Positions 8,265 through 17,111 of a stretch of 64,000 nucleotides of DNA are shown here, piece by piece. The DNA is taken from the NCBI GenBank assembly GCA_035370245.1, contig DAOOVO010000002.1:1-64000 (forward strand), read 5' to 3'. Source of the DNA: Pseudobacteroides sp035370245 (GTDB taxonomy: Bacteria > Bacillota > Clostridia > Acetivibrionales > DSM-2933). Numbering within the stretch: position 1 is the stretch's first letter; each line of letters starts with the position of its first letter. The notes beneath the pieces are model-generated. The model had not been told where the DNA came from and made no database searches. It was given only the letters and a program-made list of their open reading frames with translations. The translations under genes and the position numbers were made by a program.

Positions 8265-9155
8265 CTAACGATAGCAACGGAACTCATAGAACACTACACT
8301 GTTACCTTGATAAATTCCGGCACACTCAATGTAAAAAAAAGGTTCTACTTCCAGCACCATCATTCCAGCTATGTAATCTGCAATCTCTTCCTCACTGCAA
8401 AGCCTTTCCCCACTAATGGTGGAAGCAAGGTTTAGATTTGTTTCCACAAATACGGAATAGTAACCACAACCATCATAGGGATAATACTCGTTGTATTCTT
8501 CCTGCGTAATCTTCCCTTCTGCAAGCAACCTGTCCAGATTTTCGGGAAGTGTTATCATTCCTGCGGCTTTGCACTTCTCTACCGCAAGCCTAGCCACACG
8601 GTCTGCATCATATCCAACATACTCTGCCTCCGATATGTTGAAGGTAATCTCCAAAACCAGACTTCCGTCAGCAGGATTGCCTCTGTCATCTGTGGCAGGT
8701 GGGGTACCCTCTTCCGTAGCAGGGGCTTCTGTGGATGGTGCTGTCTGCTCCGGCGTGGTTGGTTGTGTTTCTGCCGGTGGTGTCGTAGGTTGAGTGGTAA
8801 CAGTTTCCGGTTCACTCGGAGCCTCTGTGGTTGATGACTCAACATCCACTTCCTTTGTATCATCATCTGTCGGTCCATTTGAAGTTGAAACTTCCACAAT
8901 AGAACCCTCTCCACTCTGCTCCTCAATCTCAGATGTTTCGACCTGCTCTGCCTCCACAGATGCATCAGAATTTCCTATTACATTAAACTCAGCTTCCAAA
9001 CTTACATCTGCTTCCAAATCCTCTATCTCATCCATTTCAGAACTCTCTACTTCTGAAACAACATTGCACACCACATCTTCTTTCTGTTTACCGGAACATC
9101 CCGAAACCATCAAAACACTCCACAACACCAACATAAACCATATTTTCTTTAACAT
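8265..9155 (-). CDS. lipoprotein with acidic and Thr/Pro-rich linker
   Basis: A 296-residue exported lipoprotein. A basic-hydrophobic signal (MLKKIWFMLVLWSVLMVSGC) has the lipobox VSGC, with the acylated Cys at residue 20. About residues 25-105 are rich in Glu, Asp, Val and Ser. About 105-165 is a Thr/Pro/Glu linker (TTQPTTPPAETQ, TTPEQTAPSTEAP) that could span the cell wall. A folded C-terminal domain of about 125 residues contains ENLDRLLAEGKITQEEYNEY and several cysteines. I do not recognise this domain. The gene follows the small membrane peptide gene and precedes the TnpV-like gene. A surface role for the mobile element is possible but unproven. Confidence 0.75.
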   Translation of the reverse strand: MLKKIWFMLVLWSVLMVSGCSGKQKEDVVCNVVSEVESSEMDEIEDLEADVSLEAEFNVIGNSDASVEAEQVETSEIEEQSGEGSIVEVSTSNGPTDDDTKEVDVESSTTEAPSEPETVTTQPTTPPAETQPTTPEQTAPSTEAPATEEGTPPATDDRGNPADGSLVLEITFNISEAEYVGYDADRVARLAVEKCKAAGMITLPENLDRLLAEGKITQEEYNEYYPYDGCGYYSVFVETNLNLASTISGERLCSEEEIADYIAGMMVLEVEPFFYIECAGIYQGNSVVFYEFRCYR

Positions 9156-9176
9156 AGAAATCGCTCCCTTCTGATA

Positions 9177-9338
9177 CTACTGTGGTACTGCCGCTTTTAC
9201 AAAAATCAGAAAGACCCTTGCCACCAGTACAAATAACAACAAAAACAACTTTGTTCCATAAAGAACTGCCTTTAAAATAAAAAGCACACTCTTCAAAAGA
9301 AACTTCACTACTGCAATTAAAATGCTTCCTAATCCCAT
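9177..9338 (-). CDS. 53-residue hydrophobic membrane peptide
   Basis: A short gene with a strong ribosome binding site (GGAAAGGAGG, 7 nt before the ATG) encodes 53 residues beginning MGLGSILIAVVKFLLKSVLF. It is almost wholly hydrophobic, with Lys at intervals (12, 16, 23, 30, 48) and one Arg (41). It could form two membrane helices. The stop is 21 nt before the lipoprotein start, so both are probably co-transcribed. Composition resembles small toxins, holin-like peptides or membrane accessory peptides. No family is recognised. Confidence 0.7.
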   Translation of the reverse strand: MGLGSILIAVVKFLLKSVLFILKAVLYGTKLFLLLFVLVARVFLIFVKAAVPQ

Positions 9339-9398
9339 ACAGGACCTCCTTTCCGGGCATTTCCCCTACAAGTGACCAAACTTAAGGAAATGCCATCA

Positions 9399-9515
9399 CT
9401 ACTTGCTCCAATGCAGCCACGCATCGAAAGGATAAAAAAATTCACCATCCCAAACCTGCTTCTTACCGAAGCCTAAGCTTAAGATGGTGTAGTCCATACC
9501 CATTCTTGGTTTCAT
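9399..9515 (-). CDS. possible 38-residue peptide, unproven
   Basis: A short open frame starting MKPRMGMDYTILSLGFGKKQ and ending FDAWLHWSK, unusually rich in Trp and aromatic residues. A GGAG lies too far upstream (about 27 nt) to be a good ribosome binding site. It could be a remnant of a longer gene at the edge of the mobile block. I see nothing else in the DNA between the membrane peptide and the XRE fragment. Confidence 0.2.
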   Translation of the reverse strand: MKPRMGMDYTILSLGFGKKQVWDGEFFYPFDAWLHWSK

Positions 9516-9636
9516 ATTCAGTTTTGCTGGTGCCTTTCTCCACCAATTTTACCGTAACTGATTAAAAAGATATATTTGGACTAACCTCTGAAACGCCCTA
9601 TTTATAAGGCTTTCTTAAGCTTGTCACTATTATATC

Positions 9637-9765
9637 TCAATCCCCAGTTTCCCAACGTGATACAGTTCTTCCGGAAACATTTAACTGTTCTGCTAATTGT
9701 TCCTGTGTAAGATTCTTTTCTTTTCGAAGCTCTTTAAGAAAGCTTCCGACTTTCTGCTGGTCCAT
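9637..9765 (-). pseudogene. truncated XRE-family helix-turn-helix regulator
   Basis: Starts behind AAGGAGG and encodes 42 residues. They match the first three helices of an XRE/Cro repressor: KVGSFLKELRKEKNLTQEQL, then LAEQLNVSGRTVSRWETGD, where a stop follows. Family members normally continue with helices four and five (typically PDI...) and often a longer C-terminal domain. The protein therefore stops inside its DNA-binding domain. It is either a decayed regulator left at the element edge or an unusually short DNA-binding peptide. A dyad in its promoter region (9848-9863) fits an autoregulatory operator. Confidence 0.7.
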
Positions 9766-9847
9766 TTGATTCCTCCTTTCATCAATAGATTAGTTTATTT
9801 CGTCCATAACAAACACGACACAAAGCGAGAAAATGTGTTTTTTTATA

Positions 9848-9863
9848 TAGACACCTTTGTCTA
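9848..9863. promoter_or_regulatory. dyad operator candidate upstream of the XRE gene
   Basis: TAGACA-CCTT-TGTCTA is a perfect 6-bp dyad about 85 nt upstream of the XRE-fragment start. Small XRE repressors commonly bind such sites in their own promoters. The remaining DNA between the XRE gene and the NfeD-like gene (9864-10114) is very A/T-rich and I see no gene in it; it probably contains the boundary of the accessory block. Confidence 0.4.
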
Positions 9864-10114
9864 ATCCCTTATTATACACAATTATACACTAAAGTTTTAA
9901 AAATAATGAACATATTTTACACTACATGCTAACAGGAATGATAGTCTAATGCTATAACATGAGATACATATATAATAATAAATAATTACTACCCTTAATA
10001 TATTATTATTGATATAATTAAGATAGCATAGATTGATAAAATCATTCATTTATCAACTCCTATTTATACATAATTCATCACAACTCTTAACACGAAGGGA
10101 GGAAAACACTTGAT

Positions 10115-10855
10115 ATGGTCATTGTCTATTGGATAATTTTTATTGTGGGTGTACTGTACACTTTTGTATCCCTCATTATTAACGGAATCTCCGGAGCATT
10201 GCATATAGGACATGGTGACATTGGTGGACACGTTGACGTTGGTGGACATGTCGACGTTGGGCATGTTGATGTTGGGCATATTGATGCTGGTCATATTGAT
10301 GTTGGGCATGTCGATGTTGGCGGACATGTTGATGTTGGTCATAACCACTTGCATGTTGGAGACTTAGTTGGTCATTCGGTAGATGTAAATGGCAATACTC
10401 ATTCCGGACACCACGTTAGTACACATCATTCACTTTTTTCATGGTTTTCGGTATTAATCAACCCACTTGTTGCCGTATCATTTTTAACTGTATTTGGTGG
10501 AATCGGTATATTAGGTACTGAGTATTTTAAATGGACTGCCGTATTGGTATTTCTTATTGCATTAGCCCTGGGTGTAATTGTTTCATCCTTGCTTTACAGA
10601 TATGTAGCTATACCCTTATACAGATCCGAGAATTCCAGTGATGTATCAAGAAAGGATTTAATAGGTATTCCTGCTGAAGTAGTTTCCCCTATAATTAAAG
10701 ACGGGTTTGGTAAAATAAGATACGTTGTAAAAGATTTAAGGCATACAGCTCCGGCTAAGCATATTGAAGGTAAACCGGTGGAACAGGGAAAACGAGTAGT
10801 GATTTGCAAATTGGAGGACAGTATTTTTTACGTTTCAGAAGTTGAAGAAATTTAG
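10115..10855 (+). CDS. NfeD-like membrane protein with histidine-rich repeat
   Basis: A 246-residue membrane protein. One helix (about 3-25) is followed by an extended repeat region (about 30-105) made of GHVDVG/GHIDVG units with over fifteen His. Two more helices follow (about 112-160). A C-terminal domain (about 175-245, DLIGIPAEVVSPIIKDGFGKIRYVV) resembles the OB-fold of NfeD/YuaF proteins. The flotillin gene begins 62 nt downstream. Such pairs (yuaF-yuaG in Bacillus, yqiJ-yqiK in E. coli) organise membrane microdomains. The histidine repeat is not part of the family core as I know it and looks like a metal-binding loop. The ATG follows GGGAGG at about 11 nt. Confidence 0.75.
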   Translation: MVIVYWIIFIVGVLYTFVSLIINGISGALHIGHGDIGGHVDVGGHVDVGHVDVGHIDAGHIDVGHVDVGGHVDVGHNHLHVGDLVGHSVDVNGNTHSGHHVSTHHSLFSWFSVLINPLVAVSFLTVFGGIGILGTEYFKWTAVLVFLIALALGVIVSSLLYRYVAIPLYRSENSSDVSRKDLIGIPAEVVSPIIKDGFGKIRYVVKDLRHTAPAKHIEGKPVEQGKRVVICKLEDSIFYVSEVEEI

Positions 10856-10916
10856 CAGTTGGATCAAGGAATAATTGGAATATAATTGAATTTATTTATG
10901 TAAAGGAGAGGATCAT

Positions 10917-12404
10917 ATGTCAGATTTTTCATTAATTCCAATAATACCCTTTCTAATAGTAGCTGTAGTTTTCATTTTAATATTCAGTCTTTTTTCAATG
11001 TATCGAAAAGTACCACAGGACAAAGCATTGGTAGTCACAGGATTTAGAGGTAGAAGAGTAATCACCGGCGGTGGTGGAATTGTTATACCTTTGTTGGAAA
11101 GAACAGATATTATTTCACTTGAAAATATGCAGATTGATATTCGTATTGACGGTGCATTGACATCCCAGGGTGTTGGTATTTTAGCTGACGGTGTTGCAGT
11201 TGTCAAAGTTAAATCCGATAAAGAGTCAATACTTTCAGCAGCCGAGCAGTTCAACACTTCAAAGGGTTTAGATCACATGCTGGCTGTTATATCCAAAACA
11301 ACTCAACAGGTTCTTGAAGGTAAACTTAGAGAAATCGTATCAAGAATGACTGTTGAGGAGATTTATAAAGACAGGGAAACATTTGCTTCACATGTTCAGG
11401 GAGTTGCAGCAACCGAGCTGGAGAATTTAGGACTTGAGTTAAAAGTTTTGACAATCAAGGATATAGCCGATAAAAACGGATATTTAGAAGCCCTTGGAAA
11501 ACCAAGAATTGCAGAAGTTAAAAGAGATGCTCAAATCGCTGAGGCTAATGCAACAAAAGAAACCAAAATTAAAACAGCTGAAGCAACCAGAGAAGGTGAA
11601 GCTGCCAGAATCCAGGCAGAAACCCAAATCGCTGAAGCTAACAGGGATAAAGAGCTCAAAGTACAATCCTATATAAAGGATCAACAGACCGCAAAAGCAG
11701 AAGCGGACTTGGCTTACGATATAAAAGCAAACATAGTTAAAAAAGATGTAGCTGAAACCGAGATGCAAGTTGAAATCGTAAGAAAACAAAAAGAAATTGA
11801 GCTTGCCGAACAAGAAGCCATCAGAAAAGAAAAAGAACTTGAAGCCACAGTTAAAAAACATGCTGATGCAGAAAATTACAAAGCTACAAAAATTGCTGAT
11901 GCAAACAGATATAAGCAAGTTGCTGAGGCTGAAGCAAGGGCACGTGCAATAGAAATAGAAGGTGAAGCTAAGGCTAAGGCAAAAAGGGCTGAAGGTATGG
12001 CCGAAGTTGAAATAATTAAAGCAAAAGGTGAAGCGGAAGCTTTAGCTATGGCTAAAAAAGCAGAAGCATTTAAAATGTACAACGATGCGGCTGTCACTCA
12101 GATGATAATTGAAAAATTGCCTGATATCGCTCAAGCAATTGCAAGTCCTTTGGCTAAGACCGAAAAGATTGTAATCGTTGATAACGGAAACGGCGACGGC
12201 AACGGAAAAGGAGCATCCAAGGTTACAGGATATGTAACCGATATAATGTCACAGCTTCCGGAAACAGTTAAGGCTCTCACAGGTTTGAATGTTCTGGATT
12301 TATTGAAGAAGGATTCTTCTAAAAAGGTACAGCCGGTAAGGGAAAGCGAAGCCAACTCCGACGATTCTCAATCTCTTGAAGAAGTTAGTGCAACTAAAGA
12401 ATAA
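10917..12404 (+). CDS. floT: flotillin (SPFH/band 7 family)
   Basis: A 495-residue membrane scaffold protein. An N-terminal membrane helix (about 7-27) leads into the SPFH domain (about 30-200, YRKVPQDKALVVTGFRGRRV). A long coiled coil rich in Glu-Ala and Ala-Lys heptads follows (about 200-400, AEANATKETKIKTAEATREG and similar). The C-terminal tail (about 430-495) is Gly/Asn- then Ser/Glu-rich. Flotillins form oligomeric platforms in functional membrane microdomains, and the partner NfeD-like protein is encoded just upstream in the same operon. Length and domain order are normal for the YuaG/YqiK group. GGAGAGG precedes the ATG. Confidence 0.92.
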   Translation: MSDFSLIPIIPFLIVAVVFILIFSLFSMYRKVPQDKALVVTGFRGRRVITGGGGIVIPLLERTDIISLENMQIDIRIDGALTSQGVGILADGVAVVKVKSDKESILSAAEQFNTSKGLDHMLAVISKTTQQVLEGKLREIVSRMTVEEIYKDRETFASHVQGVAATELENLGLELKVLTIKDIADKNGYLEALGKPRIAEVKRDAQIAEANATKETKIKTAEATREGEAARIQAETQIAEANRDKELKVQSYIKDQQTAKAEADLAYDIKANIVKKDVAETEMQVEIVRKQKEIELAEQEAIRKEKELEATVKKHADAENYKATKIADANRYKQVAEAEARARAIEIEGEAKAKAKRAEGMAEVEIIKAKGEAEALAMAKKAEAFKMYNDAAVTQMIIEKLPDIAQAIASPLAKTEKIVIVDNGNGDGNGKGASKVTGYVTDIMSQLPETVKALTGLNVLDLLKKDSSKKVQPVRESEANSDDSQSLEEVSATKE

Positions 12405-12417
12405 TAAATAAAATGCT

Positions 12418-12455
12418 GTGGGCCCAAAGAAGCTAAATCAGTTTCCCGGGCCCAC
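12418..12455. terminator. shared bidirectional terminator
   Basis: GTGGGCCC and GGGCCCAC form a perfect 8-bp stem, extended by A/T tracts outside. It lies between the convergent flotillin gene and the last gene (VWA) of the eight-gene operon and can serve both. Confidence 0.8.
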
Positions 12456-12475
12456 TTTTAATTTGCCAAATTTCA

Positions 12476-13690
12476 TCAATATTTCCTATCACTCTTTTTC
12501 AACTTTTGTGCCAATTCGTTTAAGTCATTTCCCTTTAAAGCGCCTTCCAATAACTGAGGTAAAAGCGTTGGAGTGCAGGCAAAGCAAGGTATTCCGATAT
12601 GGGCCAGTCTTCTTGATAGCCCTCCATCATATGAAGGTATGCCTTTATCGGATAGAGCCAGAAGGCATATTACCTTGACTCCCGACTCATGCATCTCAGT
12701 TATCCTTCTTACAAGTGAAGCTTGATTGCCCCCTTCATAGAGGTCAGAGATCAATATAAAAAGAGTCTTTTTAGGATCTGTTATAAACTGGCTGCAATAT
12801 GCCACCGACTTGTTTATATCAGTACCCCCTCCCAACTGGATTCCAAAAAGCATATCCACAGGATCATTGCCGCATTGCTCTGTAAGATCCACCACCTCTG
12901 TATCAAAGGCAACTATTCTTGTGTTAAGTGCCGACATGCTTGAAAAAATGGAACCGGCTATGGATGCATATATGACCGACTCGGCCATGGAACCGCTCTG
13001 GTCAATATCCAATATGACATTCCATTGGTTTGAACGCTTTGCACGGTCAAAGAAATAAATCCTCTCGGGAATAATCTTATTATATTCCTTGTTATAGTTT
13101 TTGAGGTTACGGTTTATTGTGTACTTCCAATCTATACTTGAAGCACTTGGTATAGGTGAATGATTGCGTTTGTTTAATGCACCCGTTACAGCTTTCCTGA
13201 TGTCATTTTCCAGCCTCTTGTTTATATCCTCAACAACCGTTCTTACCAACTGCCTGGCAGTTTCCTTGGTCCTTTCAGGGATTTTTCCCTTTAATGCCAT
13301 AAGGGTAGCTACCATTTCTATATCAGGCTTTACATTCTTTAGAACCTCAGGTTCAAAAAGCAGCTGCTTCAAGCCCTTTCGCTCAATTGCATCAGTCTGA
13401 ATAACCGAAACAATATCCTCAGGGAAACAAGTTCTTATATCGGTAAGCCATTTTGCCAATTTAGGTGAGGAATGGCCTTTTCCTGCCGAACGTGAACCTT
13501 TAGACCCCTGACTTGCCAAGTCTCCTTCATCACCCGAAGTTTCATCATAAATTGAGGCTAAAGCTTCATCCATAATAAGCTCATCCTGGTCCAGACAAAT
13601 GCCTTCCTTTGAATATGTATCCAACATTTCACTGCCTTTTTCACCTAAAATCAGTCTCCATCGTTTAATAAGCTTTGTATCCATCATCAT
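12476..13690 (-). CDS. CoxE-like VWA-domain protein (YehP-like)
   Basis: A 404-residue cytoplasmic protein. The N-terminal 210 residues are helical and poorly conserved, with a Ser/Gly-rich stretch near 60-75. The C-terminal half is a von Willebrand A domain with the metal-ion-dependent adhesion site DIDQSGSMAES (about 228-238), the TDIN threonine motif (GGGTDINKSV) and ISDLYEGG. VWA proteins paired with MoxR ATPases usually act as the substrate- or partner-binding arm of the ATPase. The gene overlaps the DUF5682 gene by 4 nt and is the last of the operon. The closest named equivalent by context is E. coli YehP. Confidence 0.88.
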   Translation of the reverse strand: MMMDTKLIKRWRLILGEKGSEMLDTYSKEGICLDQDELIMDEALASIYDETSGDEGDLASQGSKGSRSAGKGHSSPKLAKWLTDIRTCFPEDIVSVIQTDAIERKGLKQLLFEPEVLKNVKPDIEMVATLMALKGKIPERTKETARQLVRTVVEDINKRLENDIRKAVTGALNKRNHSPIPSASSIDWKYTINRNLKNYNKEYNKIIPERIYFFDRAKRSNQWNVILDIDQSGSMAESVIYASIAGSIFSSMSALNTRIVAFDTEVVDLTEQCGNDPVDMLFGIQLGGGTDINKSVAYCSQFITDPKKTLFILISDLYEGGNQASLVRRITEMHESGVKVICLLALSDKGIPSYDGGLSRRLAHIGIPCFACTPTLLPQLLEGALKGNDLNELAQKLKKSDRKY

Positions 13691-15972
13691 ATATCTCCAA
13701 AATCAAATTCGTTAATATCTTCAAGCACTTTTTGTTCCTCTTCTTCAAGCTCCCTGTTTAAGATGTCGCTGGCTTCTTCGCCTCCAACACCCCATATCTC
13801 ACCTAATATTTCACAGACGTTTCTCTTTTCTGAAGGACCAAAGCTGCTGAAAGCCCTTCTTAAAAAGACAAGAGCACGTTTAAATCCATCATCCTCCAAA
13901 GATTCTACATAAAGAGATATCTGCTCCCATAAGGCAGTTCTTGCAAGGAGTGCATATTTATTCCTTAAAGACAATCCCTCAAACCAGCCTGCTCCAATAT
14001 CAGCTTCAATCCCGGGTGAAAGTCTTCTGGTAACCTCAGCGGAAAGTCGGTCGTTATCCATAAGATTTCTTTCGAGGAGTATGGAACAAGCATATCCTGA
14101 GAGCTTGGGGTTCCTGTCGTCAAGGCTTGCAAGCTTTTTAAGCTCTTCGAGCCATGTCTCTTCATTCACCAGATTATAATGTTCTAAAGAAATGGAGTTT
14201 AAACTGTTTATTGATTCAATTACACTCTTAGCCGCTTCGTTATCGCATCTTGCAGCTTCAACCAGCAGCAAGGCTCCACGCAAAAACAACTGGCTAAGAA
14301 GTGGAATAAAGTGGCTTGTATCAAACTTCCTTATGTCTCCATAACTTATAACAATTGCCAAATCTTTTGCTGCAGCTGCAATCTCATTAAAAGCTCCCGA
14401 ATCCACTGCAAGTCTTTGAAGCTCTTTCCTGGCCATTTCCATTGCATCGACCAGTCCGCACATGCATGCCTCCCTGATAACTGCGGAAGCTTCTTCAACC
14501 CTCTCGCATTTTTCCAGCATATCTTTTAATGCATAAGCTGAAGCAAGCTCTATAGTCTCTCCCTTTAGAGTAGACTCAACCAACTCAATTTCAGCCTCAG
14601 GTGTCCACCTTAAAGTCCAGGCTTCCGCCCATGTAGCTGACTGCTGAGCACGGGGCTTATATTTCTGAAAGCTCACTCCCAAAACCCTTAATCTATGCAG
14701 AAAGAATGACCGATTTAAATCAAGGTAGGCGGCATCCTTTGATTGCACCCTTCTGTTTTCCCTCAAGTCCAGCTCAATATCCATTGCAACGGCGGACCTG
14801 TATTTATCCAACTTAAGCCTTTTGAGCTCCCTGTAAAAATCATCCTGTATTGATGTTCTGCTCACCCCTTCAGGTAAAGAACCTATTCCAGTCCCAATCT
14901 CAATACGGGCAACCGCTTCCGAAACTGCAGACAGTTCACCATAACCAAGGCAAACAACAGCTGCATCCCTCAAATCCTTCAATACAGGCGCCGTTCCCCC
15001 TCTCATGGCTGACACTGCATTAGCAAGCCTCACTCCCTCAATGACTTCTGCCGATGAGCGATGAGTACCGCTTTCCCTCATGCTTCCTGCAATCCCTGAT
15101 AAATAGAGTGCCGGAAGTCGCTTTAGGTCATTTCTCCTCATACAGTTCCACATGTATTCAAAATACTGAGGTGCACTATTACCCGCACCATAGCCTGATC
15201 TGGAAGAAAGCTTGTAGTATGAGTAGGGCATAAGTGTCAGCTTGGTTTTTACCCTTGGAAGGCTTTCAAACTCTTCATCAGTCATTGGTGGCAATTCCGG
15301 TCCAAGCACTGAAGAATGGTAAGCCCCTGTTACTACAACCACTTTTTGGGCCGAATGGCCTTTATCTATAGTTTCCCTGATTTTCTTTCTCATATAGGCT
15401 TCCCTGACAAGATTCTGAGCCATATGGGATGGCGATTCTTTAGACAGCTCCCTTAAACCTTTTCCAAACTCATAGACTCCCAGCCTGTATGAATCCGTTG
15501 AAAGGTTATGCTCAAAGTTTCTCTCCCAGTATGATTCATGATCCTCTTCCCCTGCCGCTTCTGCCCATTTCTCATAAATACTTTCACCTTGAGGCTGTAC
15601 TTCACTGTCACCTATATCCCCTGTTCGCAGGTATTCGAGGGTTAAAAACACATCAGATGGCAAATCTATAAACTCTGCAAGAACACCGTTATTGTTTGCC
15701 CATACCAATGCCTGGTATTCAGGTGAATATTCAGCCATTGGGTATAAAAGGGTCTTTATTGGCAGCTCTTCGGTGTATGCAAGCACTGCAAAGGGCGGCT
15801 TAGTACCCGGTGCCGTAAAATATTCTATTTGGGAATTTGCATCCGAGAGGCCTTCAATCAATACTGCAGTGGGCTTCACTTCATCTAAAAATTTAAGAAG
15901 GTGATAAGCCCCGCCTGGAGACAAATGCCTTATACCGAAAAAATGAGGCGTGTATTTTTGCATTCTACACAT
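13687..15972 (-). CDS. DUF5682 protein (YehM-like)
   Basis: 761 residues, cytoplasmic. The N-terminus (HFFGIRHLSPGGAYHLLKFL, then AVLIEGLSDANSQI) is the DUF5682 signature region. VVVVTGAYHSSVLG (about 213-226) with conserved Gly/His resembles active-site loops of TraB/PrgY and EreA-like hydrolase folds, but no activity is established. The C-terminal half is helical and rich in Leu, Glu and Ala, as in repeat scaffolds. The start (GGGAG upstream) lies within the end of the MoxR gene, overlapping by 8 nt, and its end overlaps the VWA gene. Length and neighbours correspond to E. coli YehM, encoded between the AAA+ (YehL) and VWA (YehP) genes. Confidence 0.85.
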   Translation of the reverse strand: MCRMQKYTPHFFGIRHLSPGGAYHLLKFLDEVKPTAVLIEGLSDANSQIEYFTAPGTKPPFAVLAYTEELPIKTLLYPMAEYSPEYQALVWANNNGVLAEFIDLPSDVFLTLEYLRTGDIGDSEVQPQGESIYEKWAEAAGEEDHESYWERNFEHNLSTDSYRLGVYEFGKGLRELSKESPSHMAQNLVREAYMRKKIRETIDKGHSAQKVVVVTGAYHSSVLGPELPPMTDEEFESLPRVKTKLTLMPYSYYKLSSRSGYGAGNSAPQYFEYMWNCMRRNDLKRLPALYLSGIAGSMRESGTHRSSAEVIEGVRLANAVSAMRGGTAPVLKDLRDAAVVCLGYGELSAVSEAVARIEIGTGIGSLPEGVSRTSIQDDFYRELKRLKLDKYRSAVAMDIELDLRENRRVQSKDAAYLDLNRSFFLHRLRVLGVSFQKYKPRAQQSATWAEAWTLRWTPEAEIELVESTLKGETIELASAYALKDMLEKCERVEEASAVIREACMCGLVDAMEMARKELQRLAVDSGAFNEIAAAAKDLAIVISYGDIRKFDTSHFIPLLSQLFLRGALLLVEAARCDNEAAKSVIESINSLNSISLEHYNLVNEETWLEELKKLASLDDRNPKLSGYACSILLERNLMDNDRLSAEVTRRLSPGIEADIGAGWFEGLSLRNKYALLARTALWEQISLYVESLEDDGFKRALVFLRRAFSSFGPSEKRNVCEILGEIWGVGGEEASDILNRELEEEEQKVLEDINEFDFGDI

Positions 15973-17053
15973 TCAACTCCCTACATGCATTATAAAGGTC
16001 CCTCCACTCGGCTCCACGCCTTTTTAAAACATTATCTATATATTCACGCCATACAAGCTTATCCTTTTCCTCGTCCTTTACAACTGCTCCCTGCAGACCT
16101 GCAGCCAAATCATGGCTGGTTATACTGCCATCCCCAAAGCTTGCAGCAAGTGCCATGCTGTTTGCAAGCAATGAAATAGCTTCAGCTGTTGACATAACAC
16201 CACTTGGCGACTTTACTTTTTCCTTGTTGTCCAATGTACTGCCGGTCCTTAATTCCCTGAAAATAGTAACAATCTTTGCCACCGAATCCTCGGCAGGAAG
16301 GGCAGCTTGAAGCTCAAGATTCTCAGCTAATTCTCCCACCCTTTTCCTTACTATTTCAATTTCAGTATCTATGTCCCCCGGCGTTGGCAGGACAACTATG
16401 TTGAAACGTCTTTTTAGTGCCGCTGACATGTCATTTACGCCACGGTCTCTGGTATTGGCCGTTGCAATAAGATTAAATCCCCTTACAGCAGGTATTTCAA
16501 GCCCGAGCTCCGGCACGGATATTCTTTTTTCTGACAATATGGATATCAATGCATCCTGAACCTCCGATGCACATCTGGATATTTCCTCAAATCTTACAAT
16601 CCCGCCTTCCTCCATACACTTTAAAACAGGACTTTTTACAAGTGCCTCCATAGACGGGCCATTGGCAAGAAGCATTGCATAATTCCACGAATACCTTATG
16701 TGTTCCTCGGTTGTACCGGCTGTTCCCTGCACCACCTGGGTGGAATTTCCGTTAATCGCCGCTGCAAGATGTTCCGACAACCAGGACTTTGCCGTTCCTG
16801 GATCACCGATGAGCAAAAGTGCCCTGTCAGTCACAAGGGTAGATATTGCAATTTCTACCAATCTCTTGTTTCCTATATATTTAGGTATAATATCAACACC
16901 CTTAACCTTGCCTCCTGTTATGTATGTTAGTACCGACTGGGGAGACATTTTCCAGCCTGCAGGTATTCTGTTCTCTTCTGCTGAAATTAAAGCCTCTATT
17001 TCCTTTTCATACTGTATTTCAGCAGGTAACCTTAAAACACTATTATTTGACAT
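15965..17053 (-). CDS. MoxR-type AAA+ ATPase (YehL-like)
   Basis: 362 residues. The Walker A loop is GDPGTAKS at about 83-90. The Walker B region is GGIVRFEEISRC near 150, and a sensor-1 segment is NLIATANTRDRGVNDM near 195. The C-terminal lid contains SPSGVMSTAEAI. MoxR ATPases are hexameric remodelling machines that work with VWA partners, and both the VWA and DUF5682 genes follow directly. Position and size match the YehL subfamily. It lies 58 nt after the HEAT-repeat gene and overlaps the next gene by 8 nt, so stoichiometric production is likely. Confidence 0.92.
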   Translation of the reverse strand: MSNNSVLRLPAEIQYEKEIEALISAEENRIPAGWKMSPQSVLTYITGGKVKGVDIIPKYIGNKRLVEIAISTLVTDRALLLIGDPGTAKSWLSEHLAAAINGNSTQVVQGTAGTTEEHIRYSWNYAMLLANGPSMEALVKSPVLKCMEEGGIVRFEEISRCASEVQDALISILSEKRISVPELGLEIPAVRGFNLIATANTRDRGVNDMSAALKRRFNIVVLPTPGDIDTEIEIVRKRVGELAENLELQAALPAEDSVAKIVTIFRELRTGSTLDNKEKVKSPSGVMSTAEAISLLANSMALAASFGDGSITSHDLAAGLQGAVVKDEEKDKLVWREYIDNVLKRRGAEWRDLYNACRELNV

Positions 17054-17111
17054 ACATTATGCTCCTTCATTATTAATATATTTTCTTCAATATTATTGTC
17101 TTCGTAATAAT

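Noticed and set aside
9088..9360. 90-codon minus-strand frame overlapping the lipoprotein start
   Set aside because: It lies in another frame over two better genes, the 53-residue peptide and the lipoprotein, each with its own ribosome binding site.
10195..10345. The short tandem repeats at 10.2-10.35 kb as a CRISPR array
   Set aside because: Units are 12-18 nt, contiguous, in frame and translated; there are no unique spacers and no cas genes.
10064..10354. Minus-strand frame of Met-Asn-Ile repeats (MPNINM units)
   Set aside because: It is the mirror of the GHVDVG repeat on the plus strand, with no ribosome site; the plus-strand NfeD-like protein has proper membrane and C-terminal domains.
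11484..11918. 144-codon minus-strand frame rich in Phe and Cys inside the flotillin gene
   Set aside because: It is the complement of Lys/Glu/Ala-rich coiled-coil codons and has no start signal.
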